The position numbers were made by a program, and so were the translations under genes. 64,000 bases of DNA from Sinotaia quadrata. Lineage: Eukaryota > Mollusca > Gastropoda > Architaenioglossa > Viviparidae. The first letter of the stretch is position 1. Each line of letters opens with the position of its first letter. The stretch is from the NCBI GenBank assembly GCA_028829895.1, contig CM054179.1, positions 43,444,617 through 43,508,616 on the forward strand, in the 5' to 3' direction. The notes below the pieces were generated by a model. The model made no database searches and was not told the origin of the DNA. It saw only the letters and a program-made list of their open reading frames with translations. Shown here one piece after another: positions 1-10,535 of this stretch.

Positions 1-480
1 TGCCGCAAATCGATCCGTTCTGGATATATCATGGCGGCCAGTGGTAATAGTCCATTCTAGCCTTCAGCAAAGTTGCTCACGTGTGTAAAACCCTTGTCTC
101 GTGAGACGCATTACCCGCAGCGTTCACTTCCCACCCCTACGTCTACAAATATAACATTGTTGTTTGTATGGTGTCATGACTTCCTCATAAACCGCCTTTG
201 TTAACCCCTCAAAGTGATAATATATTCTTGCTGTATAGAGTTTTTGCTAACGGTTTCCTGGAACAAGACGTATTAAACTCAAGGGAGCTTAATACTAGCA
301 ATCACCCTTTCTTCTCCGTTCTCAACTCTCCCTCTTCCCCCCCCCCCTTCCACATACGCACTTCTACTCGTCCTTTCACCTTCGTGATTTATATTTGTTC
401 CGGAAATGTAAATTTAAACACAGACAAACCGTCTTATGATCTGAATTATCAGAATTGCTGCACTGGAATCTTACGTGGGA

Positions 481-482
<2 letters not shown>
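1..482. other. non-coding, probable MFSD6-like intron
   Basis: I see no exon here. A short C run lies near 339-347. Because the MFSD6-like gene on the minus strand lacks its C-terminal exons, this stretch and everything up to 3905 is probably intron of that gene, if the next exon lies off the left edge. Confidence 0.4.
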
Positions 483-548
<66 letters not shown>

Positions 549-551
549 TGT

Positions 552-618
<67 letters not shown>
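483..618. repeat. (TG)n microsatellite
   Basis: An almost pure TG dinucleotide run of about 136 bp, broken by two TATG interruptions. The Cys-Val open frames across it are artefacts of the repeat. Confidence 0.97.
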
Positions 619-619
<1 letters not shown>

Positions 620-704
620 ACAACTTTATTAAATTGTGTATGTGCATGGACTCTTGGATTAAATTATATAATTTAAATTTGTACTTGTATGGATATTCTG
701 TGTA

Positions 705-1620
705 GTGGGGTAAATATGCCTATCCCTATTTCTAGACTTAATTGTTATAAACATTGTCGAAGTGACCCAAATTTGCGCACTCCTAATATGGTATTTTTGT
801 AAGTGTCAGAGTTAGAGTAAACAACTCGAGTTGAGAATATGCTAGAAATTGCTGACACATTCCAAACCAGTTCCAACTGGATGAGTAGTTTTATTATCCA
901 ATGGTTACGATTTACGAGACAAGACCAGCCAAGGGGCTGAGATCAAAAGTTTACCTGATGTAAAGAAATCTATTGTCTAATCATTTGAATTTGGAGTGGC
1001 AAGAAGTCCAATCATGAAAATCAGGCATTGTCTTAATGGTGAGTTAAGTGACTGATTGAGAGAAAATGGACTTATAAATATTTTGTGCATTTTGCGATTA
1101 ATATTTTACACTTATGTTTTAGTTAGAGTGTATATGTGAGTTGACTATTATTTCTATAGTATGCTAAACACTTGACATTGTTTCTAGTGAATGCACTCAT
1201 AAACTTGATATGTTGTACTTATTATGCTGTGTGCATGTATCGGGATAATAAATACTGTTGCAGGAAACTGTAAGTTGAGACTGGAATGTAAGAGAGAATG
1301 TAGTTAAAGATGAATAAACTGGAAATTTAGTGTTGTTCCCTGATTATATTTTACAGGGAATAAGCAGCATTTCCTTTTTTTTAACCTAAATTTCCTGGTT
1401 TACTGATTATAAACCACTATGACCATGGTAGATGCGAGAATTATCTACCCGCATTGTGTAAGTGTAAGAATACACTACACTCCATTGATGTATGGTGGCA
1501 AGGTATGCTGACTACATCTATCAATTTCTGGTACAAGGAAGCTATGGGAAATTGCTACAATTGTTGTTCTGCTTGAGGGAGCTAATAAGGTGAAGGAGCA
1601 CCCAAGTTAGCTGCGAGAGA
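705..1620 (+). repeat. dispersed repeat family, copy 1
   Basis: The 5' end reads GTGGGGTAAATATGCCTATC and then TATTTCTAGACTTAATTG. The same sequence with scattered substitutions recurs at 22488-22830 and 24206-25680 on the plus strand and at 57353-58155 on the minus strand. Shared landmarks are the CTATCCCTATTTCTAGACTT block, TTATTATCCAATGGTTA, a GGGATAATAAATACTGTTGC block near 1240 and a TTCTGCTTGAG block near 1568. No coding frame is visible. It may be a long terminal repeat or another non-autonomous element; I cannot assign a class. Confidence 0.8.
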
Positions 1621-1999
1621 ATAATCAACGAATCATGTTTGATCTGTCTGTGTCTACGTCTACCTAGTTGAACTGTCTATTGAACTCTCTAAGTTGAGAC
1701 TAGTCATGTCAATTCGTGATTGTCTTCCTTCCTTCTACAAGTCAAGAGAGTGTGGCTATCATACCAACATTTATAGTCTCATTCACGCCCTCATACTCCA
1801 CAGCTGATGGTTCTTTTCTTGTTATCGTTTTCTTTAAGAGCAGACTACTCTTTCTGATTTTCAACTGAGAAGTGGGTGTTTACAATCATTGATCCCGCTA
1901 AACCTCGTTTACAGAAAACCGACTGCTCTTTTAGGTTAAAAGAACACCGAATGCCTACGAAACGTTACAACTCAAACGCATTGGAGTGGCCATCTTGTA

Positions 2000-2165
2000 A
2001 CACATGGGACCTATCAGTCAATCCAGTCTACACGCTGAGTCCTTAGTCCATAGCTAGAGAGCTAGTGAGTCGCATTTCAGTGGATATATCACCCTACCTG
2101 GGATCGAACCACAAGCTTCCTTCGACGGTTTGGGCCTGGGCCTTGACTAGCTGCTACTGCCGTCC
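2000..2165 (-). repeat. tRNA-derived SINE-like repeat
   Basis: Read on the minus strand, GGTTCGATCCCAGG (near 2100-2113) fits a pol III B box, and CAGTAGCAGCTAGTCAAGG (about 2141-2159) resembles a decayed A box, at roughly tRNA spacing. The body does not fold as an intact tRNA by eye, so a degenerate SINE head is more likely than a tRNA gene. Confidence 0.5.
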
Positions 2166-2249
2166 CCTTGTTCCGCCCAAGTTGTTTTTTAAAAAAAATG
2201 TTTAATATTCGCTTTCAACATTCGTTGATTTCGAGGACGGCTGTTTCGC

Positions 2250-2385
2250 CATCTGACGGTAAGGCGTATTGACACTTTTTGTCATCTGACGGTAAGGCGT
2301 ATTGACGCTGTTTTGTCATCTGACGGTAAGGCGTATTGACGCTGTTTTGTCATCTGACGATAAGGCGTATTGACGCTGTTTTGTC
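2250..2385. repeat. 34-bp tandem repeat, 4 copies
   Basis: Units start at 2250, 2283, 2317 and 2351, each beginning CATCTGACGGTAAGGCGTAT and ending GCTGTTTTGT. The copies are nearly identical apart from a shortened first unit, so the array is recent. Confidence 0.93.
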
Positions 2386-3239
2386 AAGCATATTGAATTT
2401 CTGGACGCTGTTTAACGAAGAATGCTGTTGTGCAATGAAGCATGTTGCATTTCTGGATTTCGTTCAATGAAGGATGATGAATTCTGGGTTTCTGCAACAT
2501 CTGAATTATGTCAATCAGTCTCGTCAGTTTTCGGAGATTTCAAGTGCAACATAGAAATTCTGTCTGGTTTCTACAAGCAACTTCCACATTTTTCGAGGTG
2601 TGTATGAGCATGCGTGTGTGTGTAGGAAGGGTGGGTTAACCATCATTAAAAACACTGAGCAGTAGGACCAAACAGGATACTCTATGTAAATCAAACTAAA
2701 AATAAACACATGAACCTGACAAGAATGAGGGAAGGAGTTTTGGAATTACGAACAACAAAGAAGCTATTAACCCTGCTGTGTGGACTTTAAAGAACCAAAC
2801 GCTTCCAATCGTGTGGCTGATCTCCACTGTAGACACTTAAAAAAAAAATCCGAAGTCAACAGAGTCGGCATACCTCACAAGAACTTCTGTGTGCTGTAAT
2901 TTAACCTCTTCATTGGCATCAATCGCACCACTCCCCTGCCACCCAACCACCCAACCTCTCATGTACCGCCTGTCGATTGACTGGGTTGCCATTAGTGTCT
3001 GTTGTAAGCAAGCCTGAACACATTACACGAAAGTTATCTCGGCAATTTTATTTTTTAGGGCTTTCGAGATTGCCAGGACAAAAGATTTAACCACAAAGAT
3101 AATTACATTTTCTGTAAAGATGGAAAAGATGTATTAACTTATGCTTCTAAAAGCTTTTGTCATATTTGTTTTAACTTTGAAGAACATTTGAGTTTTTTGA
3201 ATAAAAGCAATTTTCAACAGGGACTACAACAAAAGATAT
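2386..3239. other. non-coding, no feature recognised
   Basis: AT-rich sequence without a convincing exon on either strand. The roughly 60-codon open frames on both strands at 2422-2709 overlap each other, lack splice context and match nothing I recognise. Confidence 0.5.
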
Positions 3240-3284
3240 AATCATTAAGTATAGAAATAGGGATAGGCAAAATTACTCTGCCTC

Positions 3285-3285
<1 letters not shown>
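3240..3285 (-). repeat. dispersed repeat family, terminal fragment
   Basis: The reverse complement reads GTAATTTTGCCTATCCCTAT and then TTCTATACTTAATGAT, matching the terminal 45 bp of the family at 705, 22488 and 24206. The fragment ends exactly where the (CTAT)n run begins. Confidence 0.7.
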
Positions 3286-3332
<47 letters not shown>

Positions 3333-3353
3333 GTCTATCTATATCTCTGTCTG

Positions 3354-3397
<44 letters not shown>
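3286..3397. repeat. (CTAT)n microsatellite
   Basis: A tetranucleotide run of CTAT with CTGT interruptions in the middle. Confidence 0.97.
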
Positions 3398-3905
3398 GTC
3401 AACTTTAACTTTTTAAAAATCAATGTTTCAATGAAGTTTTATATCTCACATCTATTGTTAGTTTGTTTGGGGATTTTGATTTAATTATTTTTTAATTTTA
3501 ATTTTAAATGCTGACACATACACGCCATTTTACTAAGTTAGACAGACAGATAGACAGACAATTCTTGTTTTTGTAACTTCTCATCCCTTCAACTGTATTT
3601 TTAAAAATTTATTATTATTATTTCTGTTTTATTTCTTCTGAAAAATCTTTTGAAAATAATCTTCTAAGCAAATAAATAAATAAATGTAAAAATGTACATG
3701 AACTGGAATGCACAGGACATCGAGAAGCAAACAAAATCAAAGTTATAAATACGTGAAAGGCAAAAACACTAATTCTTACGAAGAATTATGAATCAGCCTG
3801 TAACTTGGATACTATATACAAAACAAACCCAAACAACAACCAAGCGTGAAGTAATTTAAAAGAAATGAACAACTTTAATCACGCGAAAGCGAAAGGCACA
3901 CTTAC
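3398..3905. other. intron sequence 3' of MFSD6-like exon 2
   Basis: AT-rich. On the minus strand it begins with the GTAAGTG donor at 3905-3899 and shows no further coding similarity. Confidence 0.5.
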
Positions 3906-5064
3906 CAAAAGACGTCAGGAATTTGCTGCTCATGAAGTATGCCAGAAGCTCGGAGATGTGATTAAAGATCGATGCCACACCGAAGAGCGTCGGAGACCCG
4001 CCCAAATCCTGAAGATGCCAGAACAGGAACGTGAAGATGAGACCGATGCCAAATCCCATGAACCACGCCACGAAGAGCACTGAGAGGTACTCGTACGACC
4101 ACAGCATGCGTACCACCGCCATCCACTTGCCAAAGAAAGGTTCACTGCTGTAGCGGCTATCAGGAGTAGAGCCGTCATGGGCATGGGACGGCTTTCCACC
4201 CGACGTAGCGCGGGCTCCAACAGCACCCGGAGCTTTGAGGGCATCCGTCACCATGTCATTTTTCAGGCCAGGCTTAATGCGTATGTGTTTTTCGGATCCT
4301 AACTCAGACTGATCGGAACCATTCCCAGGTTTGGTTTGGTTCATCCCGCAATCCGCTCCCTGGAATTTCTTTTCTTTCCAACTGTTTCCGTTCACGTTGC
4401 CATCCACCGGCTCGTCCTCGTCGTCTTCCTCGATCAGACGTACTCTGTCGATCTTCTTGCGGCCTGTGATGGTCTTCTTCACTTTGTCCTTCACCCTCTC
4501 TGTCAGTTCTGCCAGGGCTATGTCTCTGCCTGGGCCATGAAAGTCGTATCGGAACTGCAAGGCAGTGAGAAACGCGCAAGACATCAGGACGGAGAAGACA
4601 GCGAAGCACACCGTGTAGTTTTTCTCCGCTGGGTGCTGGGTTCCGCACGGGTGTTGCGGAAACGTCGTCGCGTGGTCCAGAGCCATGCCGACGAAAAACA
4701 TGGACAGGCCCCAGCCCAGGGACCCGAACATGCGCTGCCGGCCGTAGTTCTCTGTGTCCTCCCCGAGGAACGACAAGGTGACGCAGTCCGCGAAAGTGAT
4801 CGCAGGCGCACTAAAGAACTCGCCGACAATGACTAAAATGAGGAGGACGAAAAAGTCGGACTGGACTTCGTCCTGGTGGTAGACGACCGTGGAATGCTTG
4901 GACGTAATAAGGCCTTCAAGATCTGATTGGTTGACGTTCGCGATCTGAGAAGGATCCAATCGAAAGCTTCGCTTCGTCCTCGACTTGCCAGTCGGGATAG
5001 AGGTGTAGGTGTCGCTTCGATCATAATTGTCCCCTGATGAGATGTACTGCAGTAGCTTGGGCTG
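3906..5064 (-). CDS. MFSD6-like: MFSD6-like coding exon 2 (386 codons plus 1 nt)
   Basis: The acceptor is ACGCAGCAG, so the exon starts at 5064, or at 5061 if the second AG is used; both keep phase 0. The donor is GGTAAGTG at 3905, phase 1. Membrane segments include FFVLLILVIVGEFFSAPAIT, GWGLSMFFVGMAL, VCFAVFSVLMSCAFLTAL, VLFVAWFMGFGIGLIFTFLF and a final one ending FMSSKFLTSFG. The open frame upstream of 5064 runs into the (TG)n tract and is intron. Confidence 0.9.
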
Positions 5065-5070
5065 CTGCGT

Positions 5071-5153
<83 letters not shown>

Positions 5154-7216
5154 GTATGAAATATGAGAAAAGAGAAACATCTACAGAAATAGTATGCTTG
5201 AGTATCATATATAGTTGACTTAAGTATACATATAATACGAGCATGGAGATTGTATAATGCGATATACACGGAGTAAATATTAACAAAACGCAATGGTCTA
5301 TACCCACTCTTACAAAAACTTCCACGTTGAATAGCATAAATACATATTCAAATTTCTGGTATTAAATAGACTCTTAAATTTTAAAAATATATCCACGGAT
5401 ATGAACGGAACTCGATGGCGTTTGTTTGTTTTGGTGGGGAAGGGTGGATTGCACTTTGGCATTACAAGGTCATGCATTAAGTAAAATCTGATAATAAGTA
5501 AAAATATTTTTTTGAAAATGTTCCTTCAACCCAGAAATGAACAGAACAATAAACAGAAAAAAAGAGATAAGTATTAAGATAGTATTTAATTTAATTTAAT
5601 ATGCACTTGCATCACAAAAACTGCAACGAGTACTTAATGGAACACTATATTTAAATACTAACATAGTCTAGCTATCCCTATTAAATATGGGCTATGTATC
5701 CTTCTAACATAGTCATAATTATATGCAAGTGCATAAAAAATAAAATGCAAAATTAAAAACACGAAAAATAAAAGAATACCGAAAAAAAAAATATATATGG
5801 AGAGAACCCTTTACCTCGGAACATTTGCCTCTCTATGACTTCAGCCTCTTGTTTCTGATACAAACATACCCCTTTCTGTTACATATGTATTCATATGCCT
5901 AGGCCAGTAGGATATTTAACCCCAACTAAGTAACATAACAGTGCTATGTTAGCATTGAGAAATGGTGCTCCATATTATTTTTTGAAAAATAAATATCATA
6001 AATTACACTGTCCAGTGTAGAATCATGGCTAAAGAGTTTGAGAATGAACAGGGAGTTCTAAGATTTATCATAGATTTACGATTTAGAAAGTATTAACCTA
6101 CTACGATCGTGAAGATATTAACAGACTTATCAACAATCTACCATCACGAGGGTGTTATGAGATTTATCATGAATCTACCATCACGAGGGTGATAAAAAAA
6201 AACTCATAAATTTATAACCGCGACGGTATTAATAGACTTTATAATCAATATACGACTGCAGGGTGTTAATAGACTTATAATCAATACATGACAGCAGGGT
6301 GTTAATAGACTTACCATCACGAGGGTGTTTTAAAAAAAAACCCTCATAAATCTATGATCGCGAAGGAATTAATAGCCTTATAATCAATACATGACCGCAG
6401 GGTGTTAATCTACCGAAACTTACACTATTATACCTTGTCGCTCCCTTCGCCACCTCAATCCAAGAACGACGCTATCAAAGCGTGTTTTCTTTTCGATTAG
6501 TTTCGAAGTTTTTCAAACCAAGAAATAATTACACTTACTCTCGAACCATCACCAGCTGCGAAAGGCTGTCGCGGCGACACGAACAAATGATCAGATGAAT
6601 CGAAAGACACCAAGACACCTTCCGGCGGCATGAGCCCAGCACCGACAGCACTTCCGGTGATCTGGTCATCTATGATGTGCACGGAAGTGACGTCACGGCG
6701 CTTGCGCACGGCGTAGGGGATCTCGAGGACCGTGTGCGTGCCGTTGTAGACCAGACACTTGTGGGCCGGCGGTCGGACGAAAGCGATGGCCAGGGTGAAG
6801 AGGACCCAGCACAGCAAGGCGAACAGCAGCATCTCCTTGCCTCTCCTCCACCGGTCCGCCATCCCTGTCCAGAAAGGCACGCTCAGGAACTCTATGAATG
6901 GCCGGAACCCGATCAGAACCCCACCCTGCACGGCATTCATCCCTAGCTGCTTGAAGTAGATGGCCAGCAGTGGGAAAAGGGACCCGAAGGCCCCGAAGAA
7001 GAAAAAATAGAAGAGCTTGCAGCTGAGAAGGTCTTTGTTGACGATAGTGAAGATGGAGTCGATGAAGTCACGGCCGCTGAAAGGGTTGTTGATTTTGCGG
7101 CTCGCCGTGGGGGCCGCAGTTGCACCCAAGTTCAGTTTTTTGGCTGTGAACTGAAAATCGTAACTTTCGCGTCTTTCTTGGGGAGGTTTCTCGTCCGGCT
7201 CGTATTCGGTTGCCAT
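3906..7216 (-). CDS. MFSD6-like: MFSD6-like major facilitator transporter, 5' part of gene
   Basis: This is a multi-pass membrane protein of the MFS_1-like family whose vertebrate members are MFSD6/MFSD6L; I do not know the substrate. Two exons in matching phase (6539-7216 and 3906-5064) give 612 residues. Residues about 66-92 form TM1 with the family-typical run FFFFGAFGSLFPLLAIYFKQ. TM2 runs into the MFS loop signature GMADRWRRGK (118-127), and TM3 follows. Exon 2 adds about five more membrane segments, split by a long polar linker of roughly 130 residues rich in acidic and basic residues. The start at 7216 follows CACC and opens the frame. Human MFSD6 is about 790 residues, so the last 150-200, with the C-terminal membrane helices, are missing; I found no match in 1-3905. 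A likely 5'UTR splice acceptor (TTGCAG before 7235) lies 18 bp upstream of the ATG. Confidence 0.88.
5071..5151. repeat. (CA)n microsatellite next to a splice acceptor
   Basis: About 40 CA units on the plus strand. Read on the minus strand this is (TG)n ending only 6-9 bp before the exon 2 acceptor of the MFSD6-like gene, so it stands where the pyrimidine tract should be. Confidence 0.97.
5152..6538 (-). other. MFSD6-like intron 1
   Basis: The intron runs from the donor at 6538 to the acceptor at 5065. It is AT-rich and carries the CA run and a degenerate tandem array (about 6045-6413). I see no other exon in it. Confidence 0.75.
6045..6413. repeat. degenerate tandem repeat, about 36-40 bp
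   Basis: Recurring phrases are TTAATAGACTTATAATCAAT, CATGACCGCAGGGTG and CCATCACGAGGGTG. Copies have diverged and lengths vary. A longer internal phrase containing AAAAAAAACTCATAAAT appears twice, near 6195 and 6335. Confidence 0.7.
6539..7216 (-). CDS. MFSD6-like: MFSD6-like coding exon 1 (226 codons)
   Basis: It runs from ATG at 7216 to the codon AGA before the GTAAGTGT donor (6538-6531), phase 0. It holds an N-terminal cytoplasmic tail of about 60 residues, TM1-TM3, and a luminal loop with one N-glycosylation sequon (N158-G-T) and a dibasic cluster RKRR (171-174). Confidence 0.9.
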
Positions 7217-7234
7217 GGTGACCAGAGAAAATTG

Positions 7235-7799
7235 GCTGCAATTCAGGAAGAGTGAAAAATGAAATGGGCTTTGAGAAGATGGAAGGAAGCAGGTTGTTAT
7301 CCCAATTCGGCAGATTAAGCAGGCTAAGCAAACAAACGGTATAAAGTATCTTCTCTGTGAATAATGTCAGCTGTGGAAAGACATTTCTTTTATCGTGTTG
7401 TATTGATATTTATTAGTATGCGTAAAAACAAATATTGAACAAAATTTATATACGGGACGAAAACATTTATTGATCTCTCGATTGTAATAAGATTGTTGGA
7501 GTTTTTCTTTCTCTGCTCTTTTTCCTTCCTACCTTCCTTCCTTCCTTTCTTATTTTTTAATTCTTTATAACTTGATTGTTTCCTTCTGTTTTCTCTTTCT
7601 GTAACGTATCATTTATTCATAACAGAAGTCATAATCCGATTAGACAAAGTGTGCCTGGAAAGAAATTTGTAACTGAATATTGTTTTTTGAATAGTTTACA
7701 ATTACAATTTCTCTATATTTTAATTAATAAAAAGTAAAGAAAACTTCAATTGCACACTGTACGAAATAATGAGGCTGCATATATGTGTGTATCTATGAA
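7235..7799. other. 5' flank of the MFSD6-like gene
   Basis: It contains the probable 5'UTR intron or promoter of the minus-strand gene. Pyrimidine-rich stretches occur near 7500-7550. I could not place a TATA box or transcription start. Confidence 0.4.
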
Positions 7800-7801
7800 A
7801 A

Positions 7802-7864
<63 letters not shown>

Positions 7865-7883
7865 GCACGCACACACACACACA

Positions 7884-7959
<76 letters not shown>
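7800..7959. repeat. (CA)n/(TA)n microsatellite
   Basis: About 140 bp of CA units with GCAC variants at 7861-7870, ending in a (TA) run at 7943-7959. Confidence 0.97.
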
Positions 7960-8829
7960 ATCAAGCACAAAATATAAAATGTCTTCAACTATAACATTAA
8001 ACCGGGGGTGGGGGGAAGAAAATGAGGTGGAGAGAGTGAGAAAGAGACGAACTATTTAGAAGCATTGGACCAAATTAAAAGTTCCAAGTTCACGGTGTGA
8101 TTTTGATAGTTTAAATGTGATTCCGACCGGTAAACGTAACAACGGTTTAAGAAGAATTAAATAAAATAACTTACCTTTGCTATTATCACTTCGGTGTTAT
8201 CACTTCCGTGTGTTTCGTTCGTCAGTATATAGGTCATCTACAAGTAGGGCAAATTAAATGTCCTGAGGACATGTCTCTGCCAAAAAAAAAAGGCAAATGT
8301 TACTTGTTTAATGTCCAGCAATCGCCTGCCGCTGCTAGGAATCTATCCTAAAGACTACCGCTCTACTGTCCGTGGTCCGACGTTAAGAGTACTGATGCCA
8401 GACTGTAACATGAAGCAGTAGAGCAGTTGTGGAATGTCGATATATCGACATTCACGCGAGTTGGCAGTCAATAGCGCTCGTACAACCTGCAAGTCTGCGG
8501 AAGACTGCCATGAGAAACGCTTAATTCGCCGACACAAGCACGTCCCACATTGGAACTGCACGCGAAGATGGACGCATCGGTGCCTGACGGTCATCATCAT
8601 CAGAACACACCGGTATGGTCATCATCGTCAGAACACACCGAGTAGCAGAACACGGAGTCGTACTAATAGTTTGAACTTTGTCGTTTTTTATACTTGTCCA
8701 GTTGCGAAACGCCCGGTTTGCATGAGGCCCAATTTCATAATGATAACGATTCTCATTTAACTGTCCTCTAACCAGAACTACTTGGAGACAAAGTAGGCTT
8801 TAAGAAATGTTATCGGCCATTAAGTTGTG
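7960..8829. other. non-coding, short perfect palindrome inside
   Basis: No supported exon. The open frame at 8434-8760 translates to a His/Arg/Thr-rich string typical of random frames. A 22-bp palindrome lies at 8432-8453. Confidence 0.45.
8432..8453. repeat. 22-bp perfect palindrome
   Basis: The half-site GAATGTCGATA is followed directly by its reverse complement with no spacer. It could be a protein-binding site or chance; no neighbouring gene explains it. Confidence 0.7.
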
Positions 8830-9209
8830 TATTGCTGGGCACTTGCATTTAAAGTGCCCGACACTAGGAAATAAAGTCTCGGACAAATGGATATGAAGTA
8901 CTGAATTCTAATACCTTCAGTAGTTCCAAACTGTAGGATATAAAATGCATGTTACTAATTTAAGTAGTGCTAGTCTCTTAAGATACGAAGTGCCGAACAC
9001 TTAAACTATGTGAAGTACCCGGACAATATAGTATAAAATGTTGGTCACACGGATATAATGTGCCAGACGCAAAGCCACGATGTACCAGACAATTGGATAT
9101 TCGTACGGGACACTAATACAGGACACAAGAATTAGAAATACCAAGTCATGGATAATAAATGTCAGACAAAAGAATATTATGTGCTGGACTCAAAAGAAAA
9201 AGTGCTGGA
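8830..9209. repeat. degenerate 22-bp minisatellite, left block
   Basis: Irregular repeats of phrases such as AAGTGCCCGACACTAGGA, AAGTGCCGAACACTTAA and ATGTGCCAGACGCAAAG. They are the diverged edge of the array that continues at 10536-11275; the two blocks are separated by the transposon at 9216-10529. Confidence 0.75.
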
Positions 9210-9215
9210 CATTTG
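9210..9215. repeat. candidate target-site duplication, left
   Basis: CATTTG lies immediately before the left inverted repeat and is repeated at 10530-10535 immediately after the right one, as expected of a 6-bp target-site duplication. Confidence 0.7.
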
Positions 9216-10529
9216 TGACCTGTCACCACAAAAAGATACTTAAGTCGCGCAAGGCTAAGCCGAGAAAAACGGCAAAAACGAAGGTGGGGGTCTACATGGG
9301 TGAAATTGAGATTTTCATTTTAGCGTGTTCCCAAACCATCGAACAACAAATTACTAGCGTGTTTTTCTTTAATTCGAACTAGAAATAGCTTTATTATTAT
9401 TTTTTTGTGACCTACTGTCTAACTTCGAAGGAAAAATATGGCCCAAAAGTGCTATAATCTGACGATCGTAGACGGTAGAATCCCTGGATGAACCTCATCA
9501 TGTTGTATATCAGAATGCTCAGGAAAAAGCCTATTTTTATGCTGACGACACTGGTTATTTATTTATTTATTTATAACGTCTAATCAGAATGTTTTATAAG
9601 GCTGTGCTTGGCGTAAACAAAGTGAAAAGCGTCAGCCAATCCGCAGACAGTTTATCAAAGCTTGCTATAAGTTACCAAGCATGCTCTCATAAAAAGACGG
9701 TCGCGATTGGTTGAAACGCACACAAGGGAGACAGTTTCGTCCTGTAATGCGTAATGTAAACATGGAGAAACGAATCGCTAATTTGTTGAATTCATGTAAA
9801 GAAAGCAACATTTTAGAAAAAGGAAGCATTCAGATTAAAGATTTGATATCTGATTATTTTGCTAATGAGGATGTAGCTGATGGATTTTCATCTGAAAGTG
9901 ACATGGACAGCGAATCGCGTGATCGAACAACGAAAAATACGAAGCAGACGACAGCTGACGATAACTGACTGTACACTGAAGTGAAAGGTGTGCTATAATT
10001 ATTGGATTATTTAAACGATATTTTTTTTAAGAATGTGAAAGTAATGCAGCTTTAATCTGTGATTTATTTAGTGGAGCTAGCATCAGATTTAGAAAGAGGT
10101 ATCAATTCAATATTATGCCTTAATTTTAGAATATTCTGTGAGCCACAATAATCATTCTCGCATACAGAAATTCTAATCGTTATGGCTTAAAAAGACTGTT
10201 GTCTGTAAATGATGTAACAATATATTTGTTGTTTATAGTTATTACAGTGTTGGCTATTGTGTCTTCTTCAACTCTGATTGCAAATGAAGCAGATTAATAT
10301 ATGGTTGCTAAGGAAAAACCTCTCAGAAATGTGTTCAATCTTTGAGGCCGATTTTCTCAAAATGGCCGTCCGGACAGTAGTGCACTTCAAACAAACATAA
10401 CTTTTCCATATTTTGTCCTACACTCTTTATTTTTATATCAACAGAAAGCCCTTTCAATTTTCTTTCTATTGATATATATCTCAATACCCCCAAAATCCGA
10501 CTTAAGTATCTTTTTGTGGTGACAGGTCA
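9216..10529. mobile_element. DNA transposon with perfect 32-bp inverted termini
   Basis: The ends 9216-9247 and 10498-10529 are exact inverted copies over 32 bp, starting TGACCTGTCACCACAAAAAG. They are flanked by CATTTG on both sides. The 1,314-bp body interrupts a minisatellite, which marks it clearly as an insertion. The only internal frame of note encodes 85 residues, far too short for a transposase, so the element is probably non-autonomous. Termini and target-site length do not let me name a superfamily with confidence. Identical termini suggest a fairly recent insertion. Confidence 0.88.
9711..9968 (+). CDS. small ORF inside the DNA transposon, function unknown
   Basis: An 85-residue frame, hydrophilic and rich in Lys, Asp and Ser, with a central stretch ISDYFANEDVADGFSSESD and a polar C-terminus ending TTADDN. 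The likely start is the Met at 9762 (MEKRIANLL) or 9711. No domain is recognised. It could be a remnant of a transposase N-terminus, a small accessory protein, or chance. There is no splice context. Confidence 0.3.
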   Translation: MKRTQGRQFRPVMRNVNMEKRIANLLNSCKESNILEKGSIQIKDLISDYFANEDVADGFSSESDMDSESRDRTTKNTKQTTADDN

Positions 10530-10535
10530 CATTTG

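Noticed and set aside
198..705. Three overlapping plus-strand ORFs rich in Cys-Val
   Set aside because: They are translations of a (TG)n microsatellite. The same holds for the His-Thr and Cys-Val frames at 5021-5293, 7720-7994, 12217-12607, 29695-29943, 31716-32029, 32076-32466, 43189-43621 and 46473-46760.
2000..2165. A functional tRNA gene
   Set aside because: Pol III boxes are present, but acceptor and anticodon stems do not pair by eye; the same was found for the other four SINE-like heads.
3930..4836. Several ORFs on both strands over MFSD6-like exon 2
   Set aside because: Shadows of the GC-richer true exon in other frames.
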